Positions 45,459 through 53,769 of a stretch of DNA of 64,000 bases are shown here, piece by piece; the first letter of the stretch is position 1, and the number at the start of each line of letters is the position of its first letter. Below the pieces are notes generated by a model. The model was given only the letters and a program-made list of their open reading frames with translations, was not told the DNA's origin and searched no databases. Made by a program: the position numbers and the translations under genes. The stretch is from Roseovarius sp. Pro17 (GTDB lineage: Bacteria; Pseudomonadota; Alphaproteobacteria; Rhodobacterales; Rhodobacteraceae), in contig NZ_CP141179.1 of the NCBI RefSeq assembly GCF_035599575.1, forward strand, positions 4,005,001 to 4,069,000, in the 5' to 3' direction.

Positions 45459-48400
45459 TCAGATTATGATATCAGCGATGAGCGCACGTCTTGTGTCCGC
45501 AAGCCTTGATTTCACTAGTTCGCGGACATCGTTGTAGATCGCGGGGCTTAGCGTCATTTGCTGGGCTGACAGCCAGTAATCGAGCTCGTTCTTGCCCCAC
45601 GATACGAAGAGGATATTCTGCTTTTTGTCCGAATGGTTAAAGTTGAAAGCGCCGATGGCCATGCTAATCACATCGCCGGTTGCTTCGGCACTACCGATCT
45701 GAAAATTGCCGCCTGTGGTGCTGGATGTCTCGAGGTCGAACAATCGAATCTTGCCGTCATCCGCAGTCAACCCGCGCAGAGCTTTGATCGCGCTTTCTAT
45801 GATCTTGAATTGATTGCCCGTTGCGACCTGAGCCAGGGTGGTCAGGATAACTTTGTCAAAGCTGCCCTTGGCCTGCATCTTCTGGGACGCCTCAAAAGGC
45901 GTGTTTTCACGAATCCAGCCAAGGGACGACAGCACGTTCGAGTAGATATCAAACCAGTTCGCCCGCTCGCCAATCGGGTCCGCCTTGGCGTCTGCCGCTC
46001 GTTGGGCGAACAAGGTGGACAGCAGCACGTCTTCCTTTTGGCCCGGTGTCAGGTTTTCCACGAAGGAAATGACGCTGGAGGCGCTGACTGCGGCCTTCAA
46101 GCTTTGTTGATGGGCCGCGACCTGGGATGTGGGGTCGAACGGGTCGCCAGCGCGTGTCGATGCTGTCGCAAAGGACGAGGACACAGTCGCGCTGCGTGGA
46201 AGGCCACCCCGCGGCGCGGCGAGTTCTGTTGAGTTGATGATCGCCAGACGCTCTGTCAGATCACGTGGGGCGCGGTCCAGAAGTGGTGAGTTGGACGGGC
46301 CGCCTGAATTTGCAAAGGCCTTGGGCCAGGTCGTGCTGTGTCCGCGTGTGTCGACATGGGTAAAGCCGTTGTAGCGCCCGACACCACCCTGAAAGAAGCC
46401 TTCTTTATCGCGCAACCAACGCAACGCCTGCGCCACGTCAGGGGCCGCCATGCCGCACACTTGGAAATCCAACGCGTTGAAATTCAGGTGCTGGCTGCCG
46501 GTCGCACCGCCAATACACGCATTGTAAGCTGGCGCGCGATAGGAGTTGGTAATGGCAATCGGCTTGCTCAAGCGGTCCCTGAGGTGGTCGAGCACCTGAG
46601 CGGTCTTGGCGATATTCGTCCAAAGCCCGCGCGGGGGGTAAGTGTTCTTGCCTGCACAGGCGCTACCCGGGCTACTGTGGCCACCGCCGAGGACCAGGAA
46701 TTCGTCGGTGGCGAAGTTTTTTAAGCCGAGGGATTTGATGAACGCGTCGAAATCTGCGTAGTCAGACCAATGCGCCGCTGCGGATGATCGCATGCCCGCA
46801 CCGCGCGATTTAGCTTCGAAAATCCGCGAGACCTCTGCGTCAGGCAGTGGGTCGTCTTCATCCCCTTCGCCTTCATCAATCTGAGGAGAACTGGACGGTC
46901 TGACGGGCGGCGCGGCTGTGCCGACGCTTGCAACGTTGTGCAGATAAGGTTGCAGGGTGAAGGGCCGCTCCTTTACGAATTCCGGCTCCCGCACCAGTAC
47001 TTCAAAGAGCTGCGGGGTTTGCGACGGGCTGTCGATCCGCGCCTCGATGGCGGCGCGAAAAGCCCGATAGCCGCCGTTGAATCGCCCGTTGTCCCACACA
47101 TCCAGAAGTGCGCCGGTGAACGCACCGTTTTGCGCCCCGTCCATAGCGAATTGATCGTCCTTACAGGCCCCGAGGTTGAGAACTGACGCCTGGATGGGCG
47201 ATGACAATGGCGCAGTCATCACGCTTTCCTTGAGGGCGCTGTATGACTTGGAGGCCGTGCGATAGGCGGCCTCGTTGGCGCGCCAGACGCGGTCTTCCAC
47301 ATAGTGCGGCATGGCGCGGGTGGCCGGGCCCGTTTGAATCTCGCGGCCCCATAATTGGATCGGCATCGGGGCGCTGCCCATCCGCGCCATAGACCCCGAG
47401 TGGCAGGTGTCGGGTACGATCAGGACGCGCACGCCCGCCCGGAACTCGGTCCAGAGCATGTAAAGTTCGTCATCGGCAATCTGGAAGTCATAAAGACACA
47501 GAGTCTCGTCCATCTTGATGTCGCCGTCATGGTCCTCGTCCTGATTGAAGTCCGGCAGGCGACCGCCGTGGGCGGAGACACTGAACAGGAACATATCGCC
47601 AGCGTTTAGATCGCGCGCCGCCTTTTGAATGTGCTCCACGACGTTTTGTCGCGTGGCGTCCTGCGTCAGCAGCAGGTCTGGCGCAAGCCCTTCGCCACTG
47701 GCAAGTGCCAGCATGGAATGGGCGTCCGCCTCGCAGGCGGTCAGCTTGCCGTCCCAGCCATCATAATGCCCGGGGTCGACCGCGTTCAGACCCACGTGTA
47801 GCGACATGCCTTTGGGCATGCCGCCGGCAATGACGGCGGGCGATTGCATGGCGCGCGAAAGCTCGGACGCGGAACCGAACGGGCCGCTGATGATCGGCCG
47901 CGGACCGCTGCGCGCATTGGCGATCCTGGCAATTTCACGAGCAAATTTGCGCGCGACATCCGCGTAACCCGCGTTGTTGGGGTGCAGGCCATCGTGCCAG
48001 CGATCATCACCAACCACCGTGCGGCAATCGATATAGGTCACGTTCGGCATGGCCTTGGCCGCACGCCGCAGCCTGCGATTGAACTGGTCCATCATGCAGC
48101 GCGCAATAGCCTTTTGCAGCGACTTGTCGCGGATCCCGCGAGATTCCATCGGTTTGCCCAGCCAGCGGTCCTTGTTGGGAACCGGATAGTCATAGCCGTG
48201 ACACAAAATGTTGACGTGCGGAAAATGTTGATGCACCTGGCGAAACATCCGGCTGTAATGCGTAAGCGCATCATCCAGCAACGCCTGAAACGACGGCAGA
48301 AGATAGTCCTCGGGCGCAAAATCGGGGTCGAACTCTTCAAGGTGGGGCGCCAGTGCGCCGCCTGCGACCAGATCATTGCCGCCACCCGACAACAGCAAAA

Positions 48401-48845
48401 TCTCGGCGCCGGTGTCACGCAGGGCACGAAGGTACTCCTTCTTGTCTGCCATATTCTTCAGCAAATCGCCCGCTGCCCCAAGCGAGTAGATCGCGTAGGG
48501 GTTCATCAGATAGTCGATCGTATCTATCAAAAGGATCGGATACTGGAACCAGCTATCGCCTTCCGAGACAATGAGCGGGCCGTCATAACCAGCTGCGATT
48601 TTCCGTTGGTAAAGAGCCTTGCGGTTCCAGCGCGCCATCCAGTTGGCGGAATTCATCGCCATCGCAGAGCGTTCGGCGGCACCTGCACCGCGCGGAATCT
48701 GCACAGTTGCCGGATTGAACTTGAGGCGCGGGGAGAAGGGCCCGGAATTTTCGACGTCGACGATGAAGTACTTGGCCAATGCGTCGTCTTCGGCACCAAG
48801 GTTGGACATCTTCGACATCAGCTGTTCAACAGTAATTTTCGACAT
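45459..48845 (-). CDS. three-hydrolase protein: SGNH hydrolase, caspase-like protease, M15 peptidase
   Basis: A 1,128-residue protein with no visible signal peptide or TM span. ATG at 48845 follows AAGGAG. Residues about 90-310 form an SGNH/GDSL hydrolase: SEGDSW (Ser98), the Gly of SLGAAGD, GGGND (Asn157) and HDGLHPN (Asp285, His288). Residues about 345-620 form a caspase/metacaspase fold: SLHVGLNAVDP, SVSAHGG (His426) and VPDTCHSGS (Cys481). Residues about 710-845 form a peptidase M15A-type domain: GSQHLNFNALDF (His786, Asp793) and GFTHVDTRG (His830). Residues about 925-1128 are a further domain of unknown function (GNFQIGSAEATGDVISMAIG, FVSWGKNELDYWLSAQQ). All three catalytic sets look complete. 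It lies 25 bp after a papain-like gene, evidently the same operon. Confidence 0.85.
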   Translation of the reverse strand: MSKITVEQLMSKMSNLGAEDDALAKYFIVDVENSGPFSPRLKFNPATVQIPRGAGAAERSAMAMNSANWMARWNRKALYQRKIAAGYDGPLIVSEGDSWFQYPILLIDTIDYLMNPYAIYSLGAAGDLLKNMADKKEYLRALRDTGAEILLLSGGGNDLVAGGALAPHLEEFDPDFAPEDYLLPSFQALLDDALTHYSRMFRQVHQHFPHVNILCHGYDYPVPNKDRWLGKPMESRGIRDKSLQKAIARCMMDQFNRRLRRAAKAMPNVTYIDCRTVVGDDRWHDGLHPNNAGYADVARKFAREIARIANARSGPRPIISGPFGSASELSRAMQSPAVIAGGMPKGMSLHVGLNAVDPGHYDGWDGKLTACEADAHSMLALASGEGLAPDLLLTQDATRQNVVEHIQKAARDLNAGDMFLFSVSAHGGRLPDFNQDEDHDGDIKMDETLCLYDFQIADDELYMLWTEFRAGVRVLIVPDTCHSGSMARMGSAPMPIQLWGREIQTGPATRAMPHYVEDRVWRANEAAYRTASKSYSALKESVMTAPLSSPIQASVLNLGACKDDQFAMDGAQNGAFTGALLDVWDNGRFNGGYRAFRAAIEARIDSPSQTPQLFEVLVREPEFVKERPFTLQPYLHNVASVGTAAPPVRPSSSPQIDEGEGDEDDPLPDAEVSRIFEAKSRGAGMRSSAAAHWSDYADFDAFIKSLGLKNFATDEFLVLGGGHSSPGSACAGKNTYPPRGLWTNIAKTAQVLDHLRDRLSKPIAITNSYRAPAYNACIGGATGSQHLNFNALDFQVCGMAAPDVAQALRWLRDKEGFFQGGVGRYNGFTHVDTRGHSTTWPKAFANSGGPSNSPLLDRAPRDLTERLAIINSTELAAPRGGLPRSATVSSSFATASTRAGDPFDPTSQVAAHQQSLKAAVSASSVISFVENLTPGQKEDVLLSTLFAQRAADAKADPIGERANWFDIYSNVLSSLGWIRENTPFEASQKMQAKGSFDKVILTTLAQVATGNQFKIIESAIKALRGLTADDGKIRLFDLETSSTTGGNFQIGSAEATGDVISMAIGAFNFNHSDKKQNILFVSWGKNELDYWLSAQQMTLSPAIYNDVRELVKSRLADTRRALIADIII

Positions 48846-48870
48846 GATCAACTCCTTGATGATTATTCAC

Positions 48871-51087
48871 TTACTGGTTTTCTCGATGGCGTCTGATCGT
48901 CTCGAAGATATCAGAGGTGATGGTTTGGTCGTCGGCTAATTCCACCTGTGAAACGCGGTCGTTCTCGCGCCGGGGCATTGAAATTTCGTTCAGCTGAAAC
49001 AAGGCGCCGCGCGCGCTGAATTTTGGGTCATCGGCAATTTTCGCCATCCCCAGAAACGGCCGGGCCGCGCTGAATATCGGCACATCGTTGTCTTTGGAAC
49101 TGGACGATGCGAGGTAGCGATCTTCAAAGGCGCGCGACACAAGATGGATTATGGATTTCCCGTAAATTCCGAAATGCACCCTGCCTTCCAGACCGTGATC
49201 CGGGATATAGATGCGGGCGCGTGGATCGGCGTTGCTATCTATGACCGGGCTTACTTTCGGCTTCCTTGAAGTGCTTTTGCGGCGTGTCCTGCCCTCAATG
49301 GGCCCGTTCATTTTTTCGATGAACGGAATCAGTAATTTTTCGGCGCGCGGCATTCCGATGGCGGGGTGGATCAGGTGAACCGTGTCGAACAAATCCTTCG
49401 AGCGCCAGTTTCCAACTGCGCTATGGGCGCGATCCCGGGCCTTGGAATCCTCGTCCAGCGCGGCAAGAATCTCATGGACCATCAGGACCCCGGCGCCTTC
49501 GGCAACAATGTGAATCTCGCAACCCGTGTCTTGTCTGAGCTTGATCAGATCAACAAGGCAAAGCTTGGCAAAGCCCTGTTTGATGCGCTGCAGCTTGTCG
49601 AGTTCGGCAGGCTCGAACGGCAATTCCCCACTGCCACGTATCGCCCGCCGCGCGCCCATTTCGATGTCCCGCCAGAAGGCGCGCCCGACCCCGCGCACGC
49701 GGTTTTCGATCAGGTCGTCAAGGTGGGTTGCATGCTCGCCCGCCTGCGCCTGGCAACTGTCGAAAAGCCCCTGAAGAACCTCCATGGATTTCTCGACGAA
49801 GTTGTTGCACCAGAAAATCGAATAGGGATACAGATCCAGACCCTTGATGAGGGCCTTGCGCTGGACGGCGGCCTCGAAGGCCTTCTTCGTCCCTTCCAGG
49901 CTGCCCGGAATCCAGACCAGAACGCCCTTGTAGGATCCGGCTTTTTCCTCTGGGCTTGCCTTGGGGTCAAATTGCTTTTCCAGATATTGGCGGGTCCGGG
50001 TCCAGCCGTCCGAAAACGACGGATAGGACCCGGTCGAGACCTGAAACCCGTCATCGAGATGCATGTAATGGCCGACGAGTTCCGAGCATGGCGTCGAGCC
50101 TGTCTGGATCTTGCCATGTATGCCCTTGATCCCCTTCTCGCCAACAGATGCACCGAAAGCAGTCGGCGCATAGACAGCCAGCCGCAGTATCCAGCTGTCG
50201 ACCACATTCTGCGCCCAATCGGCATAAGACCACAGGGCGATGCCTGCCAGTCCATTGTAGCCGCCCCATTTCGGACCCCATGAGTTCAGGACATGAAAAC
50301 CCTTTTCGTCATACCCGGTCAACACGAACGCATGCGTCCCGGTGACGCCTTGTTTGGGTGGCCATGTGATCTCACCGCCCTGCTCTGGGTTGGGATCGGC
50401 CCAGCCATCATGAATGTTGGCGGTCGTCAGGATCGCTTCGGCATCGTTCAGGGCCGCATGAAAATGGTTGAGAACCGAAGCCAACCGAAAATAGGCGCCC
50501 AAGCCCACATTGCGGGCTGCTTTGGCCTGATCAACGGTCGGAAACAGCCGTGAGCCGTCTTTGCTGGTCTGGTTGTAAGAGCTGCTTTGCCAACGATCTG
50601 GTTCAATCGCGTCCTCGCACAGTGGCCAGTCCATGCAAACGCCGTGGTGATAAAACCCTTTGATTGCCGAGCGCAGCGTACGCACGCCCTCGATAGACTG
50701 GGTTTCCTGGTCTTCCAGATCAGGGTAACGGTCGTGAAAAAATGCCATCCGGTACAGCATATCTGCGCTAACGATATCCGGCAGGAATGGTTTGGTCCCG
50801 TCAAACGTGGCGGCAGAGGTTTTTCCGGCGCGCCGTAACCACTGTAAATTGCGCTGGATGTCGATCAAATTTGCAAGGGCAAAGCCAACGCAACGTCCGC
50901 TCTGACCTTGGTTTCGGACACCAAATATAGGCATGTGCAGATTGGTTTCGGGATCAAGCGAAACCAGTTTCGGATCGATCGTTACGACATCCCGCAGCAC
51001 TGACAGATTCGGAATATAGTTTTGATCGCGCAAATCGATCCAATCTGCACGAACAGAGCCTTTTTTTATGAATTTTTCAAAGTCCAT
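48871..51087 (-). CDS. papain-like (C1) cysteine protease with C-terminal alpha/beta-hydrolase-like region
   Basis: A 738-residue protein from the ATG at 51087 (MDFEKFIKK); a GTG 12 bases upstream is possible, and neither has a clear ribosome site. The C1 protease spans about 30-300: GVRNQGQSGRCVGFALANL (Cys66), GVTGTHAFVLTGY (His252) and HVLNSWGPKWGG (Asn268). There is no propeptide of usual length or signal peptide. From about 390 the order VLVWIPGS, CEIHIVAEGAGVLMVHEIL, LFDTVHLIHPAIG suggests an alpha/beta-hydrolase fold in which the nucleophile Ser of G-x-S-x-G is replaced (AEGAG), so it may bind rather than cleave. First gene of a two-gene unit with the SGNH-caspase-M15 protein. Confidence 0.83.
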   Translation of the reverse strand: MDFEKFIKKGSVRADWIDLRDQNYIPNLSVLRDVVTIDPKLVSLDPETNLHMPIFGVRNQGQSGRCVGFALANLIDIQRNLQWLRRAGKTSAATFDGTKPFLPDIVSADMLYRMAFFHDRYPDLEDQETQSIEGVRTLRSAIKGFYHHGVCMDWPLCEDAIEPDRWQSSSYNQTSKDGSRLFPTVDQAKAARNVGLGAYFRLASVLNHFHAALNDAEAILTTANIHDGWADPNPEQGGEITWPPKQGVTGTHAFVLTGYDEKGFHVLNSWGPKWGGYNGLAGIALWSYADWAQNVVDSWILRLAVYAPTAFGASVGEKGIKGIHGKIQTGSTPCSELVGHYMHLDDGFQVSTGSYPSFSDGWTRTRQYLEKQFDPKASPEEKAGSYKGVLVWIPGSLEGTKKAFEAAVQRKALIKGLDLYPYSIFWCNNFVEKSMEVLQGLFDSCQAQAGEHATHLDDLIENRVRGVGRAFWRDIEMGARRAIRGSGELPFEPAELDKLQRIKQGFAKLCLVDLIKLRQDTGCEIHIVAEGAGVLMVHEILAALDEDSKARDRAHSAVGNWRSKDLFDTVHLIHPAIGMPRAEKLLIPFIEKMNGPIEGRTRRKSTSRKPKVSPVIDSNADPRARIYIPDHGLEGRVHFGIYGKSIIHLVSRAFEDRYLASSSSKDNDVPIFSAARPFLGMAKIADDPKFSARGALFQLNEISMPRRENDRVSQVELADDQTITSDIFETIRRHRENQ

Positions 51088-51099
51088 AGTTGCGATCAC

Positions 51100-51592
51100 T
51101 AAACTTGAAATTGATCATAAAAATGAATTTTTTTTGTAGCAGCGTAGCATGGATCGCAATGTGAGTGGAGAGAAAGCTGAGTGAACCATGGGGAAAGGTC
51201 GTAGCCAGGGCAGCATTTCTGGCGGTGTTGACGCGTGACGTGTAGAAGTTTCCTTTCTGGTCCGACCCAGAGATTGGTCATGAAATGACTGGGCAAAAGA
51301 GCGTCACCGAATCTGAATACATTGCCTGATTACGATCAGGCTATGAAGGCGCGACCATAAGGTTCAGCGTGTGCGGTCGACGTTTGCGTCGCGATTCCCG
51401 TTGGTGTTCAGGGTCGGGAGTCGTCCCGTCTCCTGCACCATAATTTTGCGAAACACATGGGCAAGGTTGCCAGCCGGGACGCTTGGAGATGTTATTTTCA
51501 AGCGGCCTTGCTCAGGCTCGTCAGTGGCCTTGAAACAGGGCTTTTGCATACCTCGAGAGGCCTATGCCCAGAATCTGCACTTCGCTTCAACG
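51100..51592. other. divergent intergenic region of the protease unit
   Basis: About 490 bp without a gene that I can support; short open frames here lack ribosome sites. AT-rich sequence next to the protease start (a T8 run at 51127-51135 read on plus) probably holds the leftward promoter. GAATCTGAATACATTGCCTG and GATTACGATCAGGCTATGAA form an imperfect CAGGC/GCCTG dyad around 51323-51343. Confidence 0.4.
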
Positions 51593-51621
51593 TTGAATTT
51601 TGTGTTCGTTTATGCTAGATT
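51593..51621 (+). promoter_or_regulatory. sigma-70-like promoter of the secreted peptide/membrane unit
   Basis: TTGAAT (51593-51598), a 17-bp spacer, and TAGATT (51616-51621), with the start codon of the peptide gene 30 bp further on. It is in a locally AT-rich stretch, as expected for a promoter. Confidence 0.5.
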
Positions 51622-51650
51622 AGCGGCGTCTTCATATTTGGAGAATCGTC

Positions 51651-51755
51651 ATGAAATTTTTTGTTATTATTTTTACTGCTGCTATTTCTCTTTCGACCAC
51701 CAACGTTGCGCTAGCTCAGGCGACCTGTAATCCTGAAGTCCAGGTCTGTCGCTGA
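51651..51755 (+). CDS. 34-aa secreted peptide precursor with two cysteines
   Basis: MKFFVIIFTAAISLSTTNVA, then LAQATCNPEVQVCR and stop. GGAG lies 9 bases before the ATG and a good promoter precedes it. Lys2 with a hydrophobic core and an ALA-Q cleavage site form a textbook signal peptide, leaving a mature peptide of about 12 residues with Cys-x5-Cys that could form a disulfide or carry a modification. The stop overlaps another ATG (TGATGG). It lies 31 bp upstream of the membrane protein gene. No family is recognised. Confidence 0.6.
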   Translation: MKFFVIIFTAAISLSTTNVALAQATCNPEVQVCR

Positions 51756-51786
51756 TGGATCGTGACAAGAGCCAAAAGCCGATGAC

Positions 51787-53766
51787 ATGCCCGATGGTCT
51801 AGCCCTCTTTATAGGGGCTGCCATTATAGCGTTTTTCTCTTACGACCGCTTTGATAGAGTGACCCATCAAGGCGGTCGACAGCTTGAGCGCGTGGTAAGC
51901 CTGTTGTCGCCCAATAAGATGCGCGCGCGGCGTGTTGTATTGCGCGCGTATGTCTTTTATGCACTCGCGCTTCTTATAATCTACCTGTTTATGTGTGCCT
52001 ATGCCGAGCTTTTGCCGCTTGTCGGCGGGCCTGCCCTGAATGGCGAGGCTATGGGAGCAAGCGGAATTCCCGTTGCGGGCGTCGACGTGACGTCTCAGCT
52101 GACAACCGGGTTCAATCCGTCGGACACGCCGGGGGATCAACAAATCTCGGACGTGGCTATTCCCGAGGCGCAAGGCAAGCGCCTGGGCATCGATCCGGCT
52201 GTTTCCTTGACCGTGGCCCTGATCATCGTCGGGCTTGCCCCCAGTTTTCCGGCCCTGCAAAGGGTCGAGAACTGGATCCGTCTGACCGCGCATAGGTTGG
52301 CCGGCATTCCCACCTGGGTCATAGGTGCCAGCGAGGATCTCAGCCGCAATGCCTTGGGCATACTGCCTTTGGACGAAAACAAGATGCCCACCGATCTGCT
52401 ACTGATCCCTCAGGGGTCCTGGGAGAGGATGATGCAGTATCAGATCGGCGCCAAGGGCAAGCTGACCGCGCCGGATGAGTTTCACCACGATCTTGAGATC
52501 ATCTTCGCCAGCGCGTCCTGGATTCTGGACCGCAAGCTCAAGCTTGCCAATTCCAGTGGGCGCCGGGATTTCGATGCGCTGGAAAACAACCTGCGACAGC
52601 GCATCGCGTCATTGATTCAAGATCTAGATGAAAAGACGGGCTACCGCCCGGGCCACATCACGCCGTTTGCAGTAGCGAAAGACTCGGAGGGCGCAGAAGG
52701 CCTCGGCGGCGTGCGAAAAGACGATGACGGTCCCATCGAATTGCTGCGTGAAAGCTGGGACCGGCTAGCTGGCGAAACCGCCGATCTTGCCAACGACCTC
52801 CACATCCTTCTGGCGCTTTATGTAGAGCACGAGATCATCACGACCCAAGAGATGACTCCAGCCGCCAAAGCCGGGCAGAAAGACATCGCACGCCAGCGCG
52901 TCCTCGCCCGTAAGAAGCTTCAGGATTTTCTGGGATCGATGCTTGCTGATCGGACCGCGTCCGGTCGGCTTCCGCTCTCGACCATGACCGTCTGGTTCTG
53001 GACTATGGCGGTTGTGCTCGTCGTCGCGCTGCTCTGGAGCATGTTGCCCGGCAGACTTGAAACCGCGCTGCAGTTCGGAAATCCGGGCAGCGGCTATTCC
53101 CGCGCGACAACCTATATTCTGGGCGCTTTCAATCAGTATTGCATCCCGATGCTTGTGGCGCTGATGATCCGTGACGGCGCCCTGCAATCTGAGCGATGGA
53201 ACAATATCTGGGCGTCACACTGGACGACGGGTTTGCCCCAGGCCGCAGTCGTCATATCCGTCTCTTGGGCCGTGGCCGCATTGATCATCATAGGCCTGGG
53301 TCTTTGGCAGTCCGCGCTCGATCAAAGCTGGGAAGCCAATTCCGAGCGCGTGTGGAAAACTCTGCGGGCCACCTTCGAGTACAATGCGCCGTCCGCCTTC
53401 CGAGGCGCTATTCTGGCCTGGATCGCGCTGTGTCTTCTTGATTGGCCTGCATCGAATGACGACGATCGGATGGCGTCGAGCTTTCGTTGGGCCACATGGT
53501 CAGCGGCAATCATGGCAGTTTGCGGTATGATTACCCGCTATGCAATGTCGCTGGCCGCTCTGGCCCGCAGCTCGCGACCCAAGCTGGACGAGATTGATTA
53601 TGGACTCATCTCATACGCAGCTATTCTCGCGGCTATCATCGGCTTTGTCGTGATCTTCTGCCTCGCTGAGGCGATCAGAAGCGCACGCGTCGGTTCTGAC
53701 TTGCGTAACCCGACACGCTTGCGATCCAAAGCGAGTGCCGACACTGCACCTACGGCGGGGGAATGA
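51787..53766 (+). CDS. multi-TM membrane protein of unknown function
   Basis: A 659-residue protein with about nine TM segments: 4-18, 52-74, 137-157, then a soluble part of some 240 residues (about 160-398), and 400-420, 441-461, 484-507, 537-553, 567-588 and 606-629. The soluble part contains no motif that I recognise; LLRESWDRLAGETADLANDL suggests a helical bundle. It is followed 4 bp later by a periplasmic binding-protein-like gene, so it may be the membrane partner of that protein. No ABC or kinase motifs are seen. Confidence 0.7.
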   Translation: MPDGLALFIGAAIIAFFSYDRFDRVTHQGGRQLERVVSLLSPNKMRARRVVLRAYVFYALALLIIYLFMCAYAELLPLVGGPALNGEAMGASGIPVAGVDVTSQLTTGFNPSDTPGDQQISDVAIPEAQGKRLGIDPAVSLTVALIIVGLAPSFPALQRVENWIRLTAHRLAGIPTWVIGASEDLSRNALGILPLDENKMPTDLLLIPQGSWERMMQYQIGAKGKLTAPDEFHHDLEIIFASASWILDRKLKLANSSGRRDFDALENNLRQRIASLIQDLDEKTGYRPGHITPFAVAKDSEGAEGLGGVRKDDDGPIELLRESWDRLAGETADLANDLHILLALYVEHEIITTQEMTPAAKAGQKDIARQRVLARKKLQDFLGSMLADRTASGRLPLSTMTVWFWTMAVVLVVALLWSMLPGRLETALQFGNPGSGYSRATTYILGAFNQYCIPMLVALMIRDGALQSERWNNIWASHWTTGLPQAAVVISVSWAVAALIIIGLGLWQSALDQSWEANSERVWKTLRATFEYNAPSAFRGAILAWIALCLLDWPASNDDDRMASSFRWATWSAAIMAVCGMITRYAMSLAALARSSRPKLDEIDYGLISYAAILAAIIGFVVIFCLAEAIRSARVGSDLRNPTRLRSKASADTAPTAGE

Positions 53767-53769
53767 AAT

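Noticed and set aside
47844..48896. 350-codon plus-strand frame
   Set aside because: Antisense of the SGNH/caspase region; the minus frame carries catalytic motifs.
51371..51730. 119-codon plus-strand frame before the membrane protein
   Set aside because: No ribosome site, poor composition and it overlaps the better-supported promoter and 34-residue peptide gene in another frame.
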